A stretch of 64,000 nt of DNA from Streptomyces sp. HD (lineage in GTDB: Bacteria; Actinomycetota; Actinomycetes; Streptomycetales; Streptomycetaceae). Below, piece after piece: positions 8,228-16,408 of this stretch. Positions within the stretch are counted from its first letter, which is position 1, and each line of letters begins with the position of its first letter. The stretch is taken from assembly GCF_028369295.1 (NCBI RefSeq), contig NZ_JAQMYP010000010.1, positions 124,001 through 188,000 of the forward strand. Direction: 5' to 3'. Under the pieces are notes generated by a model that made no database searches, was not told the origin of the DNA, and saw nothing but the letters and a program-made list of their open reading frames with translations. A program made the position numbers and the translations under genes.

Positions 8228-9193
8228 ATGCGCCCCGTACGCTTGATCGTGATGAGCCGCCGAACTCCGCCCCCGCCCTCTCCCCTGCCCCAGCGCGAAG
8301 GGGTGGATCCCGTGCGTGTGCGATTGCCGGCCGAGGACGCGTGGGCGACCGTGCGCGATCACCTCGTGATGCGGCTCGCGGCCCGGGCCGGGGTGATCGA
8401 CGAAATGCTCGACGCGGGGCAGATCGTGGACGCCGCCGGGCGTCCGGTGCCGCGGGACATGGCGTACGTGCCGGGTATGTATGTCTGGTTCCACCGGGAG
8501 CTGCCCGACGAGGAGCAGGTGCCGTTCGAGATCGATGTCCTGTACCGGGACGAGCACCTGGTGGTGGCCGACAAGCCGCACTTTCTGGCCACCACCCCGC
8601 GCGGTAGCCACGTGACCGAAACAGCACTGGCCAGGCTGCGGCGGCAGTTGGGCATCCCGACGCTCGGCGCCGCGCACCGGCTGGACCGGCTGACGGCCGG
8701 GCTGGTCATGTTCACCGTGCGGCCCGAGGAGCGCGGCACCTACCAGACGCTGTTCAGCGACAAGCGGGTGGCGAAGGAGTATGAGGCAGTGGCCCCGTAC
8801 GACCCCGCACTGGGCCTGCCGCGCACCGTGCGCAGCCGGATCGTCAAGGAGCGCGGGGTGCTGGCGGCCCGCGAGGTCGAGGGCGAGCCGAACGCCGTCA
8901 GCCGGGTCGAGTCGCTGGAACACCGGAACGGGCGTGCCCGATACCGGTTGACACCGCATACCGGGCAGACGCACCAGCTGAGGGTGCACATGAGCGCCTT
9001 GGGAGTGCCGATCCTCGGCGATCCCCTGTATCCGGTGGTGACCGGCCCCGTGGCGGCCGGTGACTTCCGGCGTCCGCTTCAACTGCTGGCGCGGATGCTG
9101 GAGTTCACCGATCCGGTCACGGGGCACGAGCACCGGTTCGTCAGCCCGCGTGTGCTGCGGGCCTGGTCGTCGTACGAGGAGTGGGCCAAGTAG
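8228..9193 (+). CDS. RluA-family pseudouridine synthase
   Basis: A 321-residue enzyme that isomerises uridine to pseudouridine in rRNA or tRNA. The catalytic motif H-R-L-D-R-L-T-A-G places the essential aspartate at residue 153. It is preceded by the family strand D-V-L-Y-R-D-E-H-L-V-V-A-D-K-P and followed by H-T-G-Q-T-H-Q-L-R-V-H. An S4-like segment lies near residues 40-80. GGAGG sits four bases before ATG 8228; ATG 8252 is an alternative. It converges tightly (19 bp) on the conservon P450. The exact target site in RNA is not evident. Confidence 0.9.
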   Translation: MRPVRLIVMSRRTPPPPSPLPQREGVDPVRVRLPAEDAWATVRDHLVMRLAARAGVIDEMLDAGQIVDAAGRPVPRDMAYVPGMYVWFHRELPDEEQVPFEIDVLYRDEHLVVADKPHFLATTPRGSHVTETALARLRRQLGIPTLGAAHRLDRLTAGLVMFTVRPEERGTYQTLFSDKRVAKEYEAVAPYDPALGLPRTVRSRIVKERGVLAAREVEGEPNAVSRVESLEHRNGRARYRLTPHTGQTHQLRVHMSALGVPILGDPLYPVVTGPVAAGDFRRPLQLLARMLEFTDPVTGHEHRFVSPRVLRAWSSYEEWAK

Positions 9194-9212
9194 CCCCGGT
9201 GCCCCGGTCGGC

Positions 9213-10679
9213 TCAGTCGCCGCGCCACCAGCGCAGGAGGCGCCGGAACACGCCCGGCCGACGGGCCGGTTCGGGCATCGCCGCCTGCGTCGGAGCAGCG
9301 GGCTCCGCAGCCGTGGGCTGTGGCTGCGGCGAGCTGGCCTGCCAGTTGGTCGCGCGCTGCTGCGTCGCAGGGTTGATGGAGGGGCGCTGCATGACGTCCT
9401 GCTGGGGCTTGGGCGCGAACTTGACCGGCAGTTCCACCAGGTGCCGGTTCATGATGGAGGACCGCCAGCGCAGCTCGTGCTCCTCGCAGGCGAGTTGGGC
9501 ATCCGGGAGTCGGGTCAGCAGCGCGTCCACGCCGACGTCGGCGATGGCGCGGCCGATGTCCTGGCCCGGGCACTCGTGAGGGCCGCCGCCGAAGGCGAGG
9601 TGCGAGCGGTTGCCCTGCATGTTGGCCTTGAGGTCGGGGCGGACTCGCGGGTCCACATTGCCCGGCGCGATGCCGAAGAGGAGACCGTCGCCCTTGCGGA
9701 TGCGCTGGCCGCCCAGTTCGGTCTCCTGCTTGGCGACGTAGGGAAAGATGGAGCTGAACGGCGGCTCGTCCCACAGGGACTGCTCGACCGCCTCGGGCAC
9801 CGTCATCTCGCCGCCCTTGAGCTGGGCGCGGAACCGCGGGTCGGTGAGTACCACTCGCAGTACGTTGGCGAGCAGGTTGGCGGTGGCCTCGTACGAGACG
9901 ATCAGGACGACGCGCAGGTGCTGGCCAACCTCCTCGTCGGTGAGGCGCGCCGGGTGGTTGATCAGGTGGCTGGTGAAGTCTTCCTTGGGTTCGGCCCGGC
10001 GGCTGACGGTGAGCCGCATCAGGACATCCATGACGTACGCGTTGCTGGCGATGGCGGTCTCGGTGCCCTTGAGCATGTCGCGGGCGGCCTGCACGATCCG
10101 GTCGTTGTATTCGTCCGGCATGCCGAGGATCTCGCACATCACCGCCATCGGCAGATGCTCGGCGAACTGGCTGACCAGATCGGCCCTGCCCTCCTCGCAG
10201 AACCTGTTGACGAGGTCCTGGGTCGCGCGGTTGATGTAGCGGCGGATACCCCGGTGGTCGATGGTCGACATGGCGCCGGTGACCGCGCCGCGCAGCCGCA
10301 GGTGCTCGTCGCCCTCGGCATGGCAGCAGATGGGCTGCCAGGCGAAGATCGGCATGAGCGGGTGGTCGGGCTTGATCGTGCCGTCCTGCAGGGCGGTCCA
10401 CAACCGGGTGTCACGGGAGAACTGCGAGGGAGTACGCACCGTGTGCAGGTTCTCGGCGTGGCCGAGCACCACCCAGATGGGCACGTCCTCGTGCAGCAGT
10501 GCGGGAGCCACGGTGCCGTGCTCGGCACGGAGCTTCTCGTACACGTCCCCCAGGTCCTCCGCGTCGGGGCCGTACAGCCGGCGCAGCCCACCGGGGACGA
10601 TGCCGTGCGCGGGGCAGCCGGGGGGCGGGGTGGCCATGGGCTCACCCGTACCGGTCGGGAAGAGAGATTCAGGCGTCAC
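9213..10679 (-). CDS. Conservon-associated cytochrome P450 without the ExxR motif (CvnE/RarE type)
   Basis: A P450 of about 488 residues from GTG 10679 (GGAG eight bases upstream); ATG 10637 is an alternative. The haem loop F-G-G-G-P-H-E-C-P-G is intact (Cys at about residue 370). The K-helix reads E-Q-S-L-W where nearly every P450 has E-x-x-R, a substitution known from the CYP157 family of streptomycetes. The I-helix reads S-Y-E-A-T-A, which also lacks the usual threonine pair. The last 65 or so residues are a Pro/Gln/Ala-rich linker ending in a basic, tryptophan-rich tail (V-F-R-R-L-L-R-W-W-R-G-D), which is not part of the P450 fold. The gene lies 76 bp after cvnD and probably belongs to the conservon transcript. 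Its substrate is unknown. Confidence 0.85.
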   Translation of the reverse strand: MTPESLFPTGTGEPMATPPPGCPAHGIVPGGLRRLYGPDAEDLGDVYEKLRAEHGTVAPALLHEDVPIWVVLGHAENLHTVRTPSQFSRDTRLWTALQDGTIKPDHPLMPIFAWQPICCHAEGDEHLRLRGAVTGAMSTIDHRGIRRYINRATQDLVNRFCEEGRADLVSQFAEHLPMAVMCEILGMPDEYNDRIVQAARDMLKGTETAIASNAYVMDVLMRLTVSRRAEPKEDFTSHLINHPARLTDEEVGQHLRVVLIVSYEATANLLANVLRVVLTDPRFRAQLKGGEMTVPEAVEQSLWDEPPFSSIFPYVAKQETELGGQRIRKGDGLLFGIAPGNVDPRVRPDLKANMQGNRSHLAFGGGPHECPGQDIGRAIADVGVDALLTRLPDAQLACEEHELRWRSSIMNRHLVELPVKFAPKPQQDVMQRPSINPATQQRATNWQASSPQPQPTAAEPAAPTQAAMPEPARRPGVFRRLLRWWRGD

Positions 10680-10755
10680 GATGGTCGCTCCGAAGCTGAA
10701 GTGGTTCCGGTGTGCAGAAAAGAGGTGAGGGGGTTCGGCTCGGTCGGTGCGTGGC

Positions 10756-11376
10756 TCACGCGGGAGCCTTCGACGTCGCCAGGGCATGCAGGAAGTGCAT
10801 GAGGGTCATCAGGACGTCGCGGCTGGAGGCCCGGCGGCGACAGTCGACTTCCACGATGGGGATCTCCTCGGGCAGGTCGAGTGCCGTACGGAGTTCGGAG
10901 AGGGCGTAACGAGGCGCGTCCGGGAAGGTGTTGACGGCGACCACGAAGGGCACTCCGCACTCCTCCAGCCGTCCAATGACGTCGAAGCTGACCTCCAGGC
11001 GGCGGGTGTCGACCAGCACCACCGCACCCAGCGCACCCTCGAACAGCCCGTTCCACAGGAACCAGAAGCGTTCCTGACCGGGGGTGCCGAAGAGGTACAG
11101 CACGAGCTGCTCGGTGATGCTGATGCGGCCGAAGTCCATCGCGACGGTGGTGGCCGTCTTGGTGTCCGAGCCGAAGTTGTCGTCGACGCCGATGCCGGCC
11201 TGCGTCATGGTCTCTTCGGTGGTCAGTGGCCTGATCTCACTGACCGAGCCGACCATGGTCGTCTTGCCGACACCGAAGCCGCCCACGATCACGATCTTGA
11301 CCGCGGCCTCGGCCGTGTGCGGCAGCTGGTCCTCGGTCCGTGGACCGGGAATGATCTCAGAGCCTTTGAAGTCCAT
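10756..11376 (-). CDS. rarD: Conservon GTPase (CvnD/RarD, MglA-like small GTP-binding protein)
   Basis: A 206-residue Ras-like protein. The P-loop G-G-F-G-V-G-K-T-T lies near residues 32-40, a switch-II-like D-x-x-G region is replaced by F-G-T-P-G-Q-E-R-F-W, and the specificity loop reads V-N-T-F. CvnD proteins are thought to cycle nucleotide under control of the membrane kinase-like CvnA and the roadblock protein CvnB, much as MglA/MglB do. Its start overlaps the end of cvnC by 20 bp. The symbol rests on remembered gene order matching S. coelicolor rarA-E, whose loss alters aerial mycelium formation. Confidence 0.88.
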   Translation of the reverse strand: MDFKGSEIIPGPRTEDQLPHTAEAAVKIVIVGGFGVGKTTMVGSVSEIRPLTTEETMTQAGIGVDDNFGSDTKTATTVAMDFGRISITEQLVLYLFGTPGQERFWFLWNGLFEGALGAVVLVDTRRLEVSFDVIGRLEECGVPFVVAVNTFPDAPRYALSELRTALDLPEEIPIVEVDCRRRASSRDVLMTLMHFLHALATSKAPA

Positions 11377-11764
11377 GCATCACCGCTTCGAGAAGTGAAC
11401 GGTCGGCGACGGCCTGGCGCACGATCGGGGCGCGCGCCGTCACCAGTCCGGCCGTCAGCATGTCGGTGAGCAGGACCGTCATCATGCTGAACGGCAGGTT
11501 GAGATAGGCCGAGAGCTCGACCACGGACAGAGGGGCGGTACAGAGCCGGAGCAGCGCCGACTGCTCCGGGGTGGCGGAAGGCGGGGGGTCGGCGCGCGCC
11601 ACGATTAACGTGACGAGGTCGATGTCGCCGTCACGCTCGCCGCCGTCCGGGCCGGCCACCACGAAGAGCCGTTCCGGTTGCTTCTGCTCCCCGGGCTTGG
11701 CGGCGGGCGGTGGCAGGGGCGGTTGTTCCTTCGGGAATCGCCGCTGGCGTTGCGGAGGAGTCAT
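11357..11764 (-). CDS. rarC: Conservon DUF742 protein (CvnC/RarC)
   Basis: A 135-residue protein with a basic, proline-rich N-terminus (about 35 residues) followed by a DUF742 winged-helix-like domain (L-C-x-x-P-L-S-V-V-E-L-S-A-Y-L-N-L-P, then V-L-L-x-D-M-L). Its ATG overlaps the cvnB stop codon (ATGA). Leu53 is encoded by TTA (genomic 11606-11608), the rare codon read by the bldA tRNA, so its synthesis and that of the overlapping cvnD may be developmentally limited. DUF742 proteins always accompany CvnA, B and D; their biochemical role is unclear. Confidence 0.88.
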   Translation of the reverse strand: MTPPQRQRRFPKEQPPLPPPAAKPGEQKQPERLFVVAGPDGGERDGDIDLVTLIVARADPPPSATPEQSALLRLCTAPLSVVELSAYLNLPFSMMTVLLTDMLTAGLVTARAPIVRQAVADRSLLEAVMHGLQRL

Positions 11765-12168
11765 ACGGTCTGCCCGTTGCGGCGGGGCGGACTGGTGAGG
11801 TGGGCGCCGATGCGGGCGACGAGGTCGGACATGCGGTTGCTCATCCGCCCGGGTTCGGCGAACGTGTCGGACAGCACGGCGAGATAGGCGTTGGCGCCGG
11901 CGGCCATCAGATAGAAGTAGCCGCCATTGATCTCGATCAGGACCATCTTCATCTTGCCGTCGCTCTTCGGGATCTCCGAGGCGACGGCGCTCGCCAGGCT
12001 CTGCAGGCCGGCGCAGGCCGCGGCGACGCGGTCGGCGGTGTCCGGATCGCCGCCGTACCGGGCAATGCGCAGTCCGTCGGCGGAGAGCACCACGATCATC
12101 TGGATGCCCGGTACGCCGTCGTGGAGCTCCTTGAGCATCCAGTCGAAGTTGGCGCGCTGCTGGATCAC
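11761..12168 (-). CDS. rarB: Conservon roadblock/LC7 protein (CvnB/RarB)
   Basis: A 135-residue roadblock/LC7-fold protein. The family core is visible: L-x-x-L-H-D-G-V-P-G-I-Q-M-I-V-V-L-S-A-D-G-L, then G-G-Y-F-Y-L-M-A-A-G-A-N-A-Y-L-A-V-L near the middle. By analogy with MglB it probably acts as the GTPase-regulating partner of CvnD. The gene overlaps cvnA upstream by 4 bp and cvnC downstream by 4 bp, so the cluster is translationally coupled. Confidence 0.9.
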   Translation of the reverse strand: MIQQRANFDWMLKELHDGVPGIQMIVVLSADGLRIARYGGDPDTADRVAAACAGLQSLASAVASEIPKSDGKMKMVLIEINGGYFYLMAAGANAYLAVLSDTFAEPGRMSNRMSDLVARIGAHLTSPPRRNGQTV

Positions 12169-13757
12169 TTGAGGTCCCCCTCGTCATCGGCCTCGGGGCG
12201 GGCCGGTTGGGTTCGCGGTTTGAGAGTGAGCGGGTCGGGCTTGTCCTTGAGCCCGTTCCAGAACGCCTCGACCCAGGCTCCGGGTACGGGCTCGTCCTCC
12301 GCCGGCTCGGGCTCGGGCTCGGCATTGCGCGACGACCAGATGGTGGGCCGGCCCTCGCGTTCGGCCTGCTCGATGGCCGCCTGCTCGGCGAGCCGCTTGC
12401 TGAGCGGCGTCTTGACCCGGCTGCGGCGCTGCGGCAGCCCGTTGGCGGTCCATTCGGTGACGACGGGGACGTCGTCCTCCAGGGAGACCGCGGCAGGGAG
12501 CTTCGGGCTGGTGGGACGGCGCTTCTTGGGGGCGCGCTTGGGACCTTCGAGCGCGTCGGGGTCGTCGGCCTTGGGTGCCGACCCGGCGCCGATGCCATGG
12601 GCGAGTCCGGGCGCGGGGTCGGTGGTCATCATGTCGCGCGGCACCACGAGGACGGCACGCACGCCGCCGTACGCGGAGGACCGCAGTGAGACCTGCATGT
12701 CGAAGGCGGTGCACAGACGGCCGACGACGGCCAGGCCCAGGCGCGGGGACTCGCCGAGGTCCTGGAGGTCGGTGCCCTGCTTGGCCTGTTCGAGCATGCC
12801 CTCGACCCTGGCGCGGGCCTCCTCGCTGAGGCTGACGCCGGCGTCCTCGATCTCGATCGCCACACCGGTCTGCACCTCGGTGGCGGTGACGTGCACCTTG
12901 GTCTGCGGCGGCGAATAGCGGGTGGCGTTGTCGAGGAGTTCGGCCGCGGCGTGGATGATCGGCTCGACGGAGACGCCGGCGATGTTGACCTTGGCGATGG
13001 AGTCCAAGCTGATCCGGCGGTACTCCAGGATCCGGGACATGGCGCCGCGCAGCACGCTGTACAGCGGGACGGGTTCGGGCCACTGCCGGCCCGGCCGACC
13101 GCCGCCGAGAACGGAGATGGAGTCGGCGAGGCGGCCGATCAGCATGGTGCCGTGGTCGATGCGCAGGAGGTCGTCGAAGACCTCGGGGTTACGGCCGTGG
13201 TCCTCCTCCATCTCCCTCAGTTCCACGGCCTGTTGGTGGACGATCGACTGGACCCGGCGGGCGATGTTGACGAAGGAGCGCTGGGCGGAGTCGCGCAGGG
13301 CCTCCTCGTGGTCGACGATGTCGAGCATCGACTCCACCAACCCGAGCTGCACCCGGGAGAGGCGGGTGTACGACGGGTCGATCTCACCGAGGTCGCGCAT
13401 CACCTCATAGGGTGAAGCGCCACAGCGCAGCCGGTGGATCGCGGCGGGGGTGATCTCCGTGGCGAGCCGGGTCATCTCCTCGTCGTGGGCGGCGACGCGC
13501 CGTTCCAGATACGCGGTGTGACGGGCGTGTTCGGCCCGCAGGTCCCGCAGTACGCGGCCGCGACGCACCGCTTCGGCCGCGGATGCCAGCACCAGCAGCA
13601 AGGCCACGGCACCGCACACGCCGACGGCCGTCCGAGCCGGCTCCGTCACTACGGCGACGGCGGCTCCGGTTGCCGCGGCCATCACTATGGCGGGCAGCAA
13701 CAGGACGCGCGCGTACGGAAGTTCACGGCGACGGGTCGGGGATTGAACGCTCACCAT
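12165..13757 (-). CDS. rarA: Conservon sensor kinase-like protein (CvnA/RarA)
   Basis: A 530-residue membrane protein. Two closely spaced hydrophobic helices (about residues 16-36 and 43-62) are followed by a coiled dimerisation region and a HATPase_c domain (N-box A-A-E-L-L-D-N-A-T-R-Y-S-P-P near residue 290; a G2-like segment L-G-L-A-V-V-G-R-L). The dimerisation helices (S-F-V-N-I-A-R-R-V-Q-S-I-V) lack a classic histidine box, as in other conservon kinases, so autophosphorylation is not assured. The last 170 residues are charged and low-complexity. GAGGG precedes ATG 13757 at 6 bp. It heads the conservon and is presumably the signal-input component. Confidence 0.88.
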   Translation of the reverse strand: MVSVQSPTRRRELPYARVLLLPAIVMAAATGAAVAVVTEPARTAVGVCGAVALLLVLASAAEAVRRGRVLRDLRAEHARHTAYLERRVAAHDEEMTRLATEITPAAIHRLRCGASPYEVMRDLGEIDPSYTRLSRVQLGLVESMLDIVDHEEALRDSAQRSFVNIARRVQSIVHQQAVELREMEEDHGRNPEVFDDLLRIDHGTMLIGRLADSISVLGGGRPGRQWPEPVPLYSVLRGAMSRILEYRRISLDSIAKVNIAGVSVEPIIHAAAELLDNATRYSPPQTKVHVTATEVQTGVAIEIEDAGVSLSEEARARVEGMLEQAKQGTDLQDLGESPRLGLAVVGRLCTAFDMQVSLRSSAYGGVRAVLVVPRDMMTTDPAPGLAHGIGAGSAPKADDPDALEGPKRAPKKRRPTSPKLPAAVSLEDDVPVVTEWTANGLPQRRSRVKTPLSKRLAEQAAIEQAEREGRPTIWSSRNAEPEPEPAEDEPVPGAWVEAFWNGLKDKPDPLTLKPRTQPARPEADDEGDLK

Positions 13758-14055
13758 GTGGGCCCTCTGAAATGAATCGGGTGGGTGTAGGCGGAGCTTG
13801 CAGCGGGGTACTTCATGGGTATGTCGGAATCTTCTGCATGTTTGGGAACAAGCGCACGAATACGCCTCAACTCGGCGCGCTGCGGGCGAGCTTAGTCCGA
13901 CCGGATCATCGCCGTGTCATATTCAGCAAGCACCTGAAATGGGGTGCGCGCCAGTAGTACCCTCGGCTCCATTTATACGCTTGGCATACATTCGAACACG
14001 GCGCGTTACGGCGTGCGGACGTGCGAAAGACACTCACCGTGACGGGTGAGAACGT

Positions 14056-14691
14056 TCAGATTCCGGCGATGCGCAGCGCCGCGTCCGCCGTCGCCTCGGC
14101 GAACACGGACACCGGGCGCTCCGGATCGGAGCGGTGGACGAGGATGACGCTCTCGATCAGCCCGAAGACCAGATCCGTACGCAGATCCAGCTCGCCCTTC
14201 GCGAGCGCGCCGCCCGCGGCCGTGGCGGCGAGCAACTGGCGGTAGGCGTCCTTGAGTTCGGCGCGCACGGCATGGAAGCCGGCGAATCGTTCGGCGCGCA
14301 CCTCGGGCAGCAGGTACAGCCCGCCGAGGTTGTGCGGTCCGGCGCACAGCAGCTCCACGTCGGCGCGGCACAGCTTTCGCAGCCGCTCCTCGGCCGGGGT
14401 CGTGTCGTCGGCGAGGAGCTCACGGGCGTACGCGAGCGAGGGCGTGACCGTGGACTCCAGGAGTTCGGCGAGGAGTTCCTCCTTGCCGGAGACGTAGTGG
14501 TACATCGACGCCTGGCGCATGCCCGCGCGCTCGGCGACGGCGCGGGTGGTGGTGGCGGAGTAGCCCCGGGTGGTGAACAACTCGGCGGCGGCCGCGAGGA
14601 GTTCGGCACGCGGCTCCAGCCCGCTGTCGGGCCGCCGGGCGACCCGCGGCCGGCCGACCCGTCGGCTTCCCGGCCCACCTGACGTACCCAT
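14056..14691 (-). CDS. TetR-family repressor of the guanidine/urea carboxylase operon
   Basis: A 211-residue regulator with an N-terminal TetR helix-turn-helix (about residues 25-70: A-E-L-F-T-T-R-G-Y-S-A-T-T-T-R-A-V-A-E-R-A-G-M, ending M-Y-H-Y-V-S-G-K-E-E-L) and a helical ligand-binding C-terminal domain. The start at ATG 14691 fits the family length; a longer frame upstream lacks similarity. It is divergent from the carboxylase operon, and the perfect palindrome at 14871-14890 lies between them. A near-identical palindrome precedes the APC permease, so I infer it controls both and is released by a pathway metabolite. Confidence 0.87.
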   Translation of the reverse strand: MGTSGGPGSRRVGRPRVARRPDSGLEPRAELLAAAAELFTTRGYSATTTRAVAERAGMRQASMYHYVSGKEELLAELLESTVTPSLAYARELLADDTTPAEERLRKLCRADVELLCAGPHNLGGLYLLPEVRAERFAGFHAVRAELKDAYRQLLAATAAGGALAKGELDLRTDLVFGLIESVILVHRSDPERPVSVFAEATADAALRIAGI

Positions 14692-14870
14692 GGGTTCGAT
14701 CCTCGCACACCGGGGCGTACGGCGATCTTCGCGACGGCTCGGGTGGCGGGCGGCGCCGCCGTGCGGGACCTGCGACTTGCGTGAAGGCGGCGGGGGCCGG
14801 GTAGGCAGCGGGCGCCCCGGTAACCGCTCGGCAACACCCCGGCAATCCCCCCGATCCACCCCACCCCTAA

Positions 14871-14890
14871 TTTCTGTCGAGCGACAGAAA
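14871..14890. promoter_or_regulatory. Perfect TetR-type operator in front of the carboxylase operon
   Basis: TTTCTGTCG-AG-CGACAGAAA is a perfect 9+9 palindrome. TAATTT (14868-14873) resembles a -10 element and overlaps the left arm. The first operon gene starts 49 bp downstream and the TetR gene starts 180 bp away on the other strand. The same motif, with flanking CCCTAA, recurs at 3535-3554 upstream of the permease. Confidence 0.8.
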
Positions 14891-14939
14891 AGGACCCGGA
14901 GACCGACACCCGACGACACCCGAGCCGGAGGTCCCGCGC

Positions 14940-15764
14940 ATGGCGACAGAGACCACTCACGGAGCCCGCGACCACGCCCGCGCCCAGGAGGGAAGCCGGG
15001 CCGAGACGATGCCCGTCGTACCCGCCCGGGACTGGCCCGAGCCGCCGTGTGCGGCGGAGCATCTGGTGTGGGCCGAGACGGTGGCGGGCGGCAACTACAC
15101 GCACAAGGTGCTGGCCCGCGGCACGGAGCTGCGGCTGACCGATCCGCGCGGCGACGCCTGCGCGCATCTGCTGCTGTACGCGGCCGACCGCCCCTGGGAG
15201 CGGCTGAACGTCGCCGACACGGTGAAGGTGCAGTGGAACGCCTACCTGGGCGAGGGCCGTCTGCTGCTGTCGGACCAGGGCCGCGTCCTCGCCTCCGTGG
15301 TGGCCGACACCTCCGGGCGGCACGACGCGCTGTGCGGCACCTCCACCCTCGTACGCAACACCGGGCGCTACGGCGACGGCACCCCGCACTCCTCCTCCCC
15401 CGCGGGCCGCGAGCTGTTCAAGGTGGCCGCCGCGAAGAACGGCCTGGAGCCCCGGGACCTGCCTCCGTCGCTGTCCTTCTTCCAGGGCGTGGAGGTACGC
15501 GAGGACGGCACCCTCGACTTCACCGGATCGGCCGGTCCCGGCGGCAGCGTGACCCTGCGCGCCGAGCAGGACGTGACCGTGCTGATCGCCAATGTGCCGC
15601 ATCCGGCCGACCCCCGGCCCGAGTACGTCAGCACCCCGCTGGAGGTGCTCGCCTGGCGTGCGGCGCCGACCGGACCCGAGGACCCCCTGTGGGAGGCCAC
15701 GCCCGAGGGCCGCCGTGCCTTCCTGAACACCTCCGAACACCTCGCCGCGAGGGGGATCGCATGA
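14940..15764 (+). CDS. Urea/guanidine carboxylase-associated DUF1989 protein 1 (probable carboxyguanidine deiminase subunit)
   Basis: A 274-residue DUF1989 protein of the type always encoded beside urea/guanidine carboxylase. Recognisable segments are T-V-A-G-G-N-Y-T-H-K-V-L-A-R-G, L-R-L-T-D-P-R-G-D-A-C-A-H-L-L-L-Y and D-T-S-G-R-H-D-A-L-C-G. In characterised guanidine pathways two such DUF1989 proteins form a heteromeric carboxyguanidine deiminase that converts carboxyguanidine to allophanate and ammonia. Conserved Cys and His residues fit a metal or nucleophilic site. GGAGG lies eight bases before ATG 14940. It is the first gene of a tightly coupled four-gene operon. The guanidine assignment is by family and context, not direct proof. 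Confidence 0.85.
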   Translation: MATETTHGARDHARAQEGSRAETMPVVPARDWPEPPCAAEHLVWAETVAGGNYTHKVLARGTELRLTDPRGDACAHLLLYAADRPWERLNVADTVKVQWNAYLGEGRLLLSDQGRVLASVVADTSGRHDALCGTSTLVRNTGRYGDGTPHSSSPAGRELFKVAAAKNGLEPRDLPPSLSFFQGVEVREDGTLDFTGSAGPGGSVTLRAEQDVTVLIANVPHPADPRPEYVSTPLEVLAWRAAPTGPEDPLWEATPEGRRAFLNTSEHLAARGIA

Positions 15765-16408
15765 GCAGGACCACCACCGTCGTTCCCGCCCGTGCCGCCT
15801 GGTCGTCCGTGATCCGGACCGGCGCGACCCTGGCCATCGCCGACCTGCACGGCAACCAGGCCGTCGACTTCCTCGTGTACGACGCCCACGACACGTCGGT
15901 CCGCTACAGCGCCCCCGACACGATCCACGCGCAGGGCGGCATCTTCCTCACGTCGGGAAGTGTGCTGATGTCCAACGAGCACACCCCGCTGATGACGGTC
16001 GTCGCCGACGAGGTCGGCCGGCACGACACCGTCGGCGGTGCCTGCTCCAAGGAGTCGAACACCCTTCGGTACGGCCATCACACCTGGTCGCAGCACGCGT
16101 GCGTGGACAACTTCCTCGCCGAGGGCGCCAAGTACGGCCTGGGCAAGCGCGATCTCGTCTCCAACGTCAACTGGTACATGAACGTGCCGGTCGAGAAGGA
16201 CGGCACCCTCGGCATCGTCGACGGCATCTCGGCGCCGGGGCTGTCGCTGACCCTGCGCGCCGAGCGCGACGTCCTCGTCCTCGTCTCCAACTGTCCGCAG
16301 ATCAACAACCCCTGCAACGGATTCGACCCGACGGCCGTGCAGATGACGATCACGGAGCCGGGCGCCGGAGCCGCGGCGGGCCGGCCGGGCGAGGCGGGCG
16401 GCGCATGA
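15761..16408 (+). CDS. Urea/guanidine carboxylase-associated DUF1989 protein 2 (probable carboxyguanidine deiminase subunit)
   Basis: A 215-residue partner of the preceding protein, starting in its stop codon (ATGA at 15761). It shares the DUF1989 core: A-D-L-H-G-N-Q-A-V-D-F-L-V-Y-D, then V-A-D-E-V-G-R-H-D-T-V-G-G-A-C-S and the family-specific N-P-C-N-G-F-D-P-T. Paralogy with protein 1 over the H-D/C segments supports a heteromer. The C-terminal 20 residues are Gly/Ala-rich and probably disordered. It overlaps the carboxylase start by 4 bp, so all three are made in a fixed ratio. Deiminase function is known for the family in guanidine degraders; here it is inferred. Confidence 0.85.
   Translation: MSRTTTVVPARAAWSSVIRTGATLAIADLHGNQAVDFLVYDAHDTSVRYSAPDTIHAQGGIFLTSGSVLMSNEHTPLMTVVADEVGRHDTVGGACSKESNTLRYGHHTWSQHACVDNFLAEGAKYGLGKRDLVSNVNWYMNVPVEKDGTLGIVDGISAPGLSLTLRAERDVLVLVSNCPQINNPCNGFDPTAVQMTITEPGAGAAAGRPGEAGGA

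Noticed and set aside
14033..14050. CTCACC/GGTGAG hairpin just after the tetR stop codon
   Set aside because: Six base pairs only; too weak to call a terminator with confidence.
14692..14939. A guanidine riboswitch ahead of the carboxylase operon
   Set aside because: I looked for the conserved ACGR-type loops and ykkC-like elements and saw none; a perfect protein operator is present instead.
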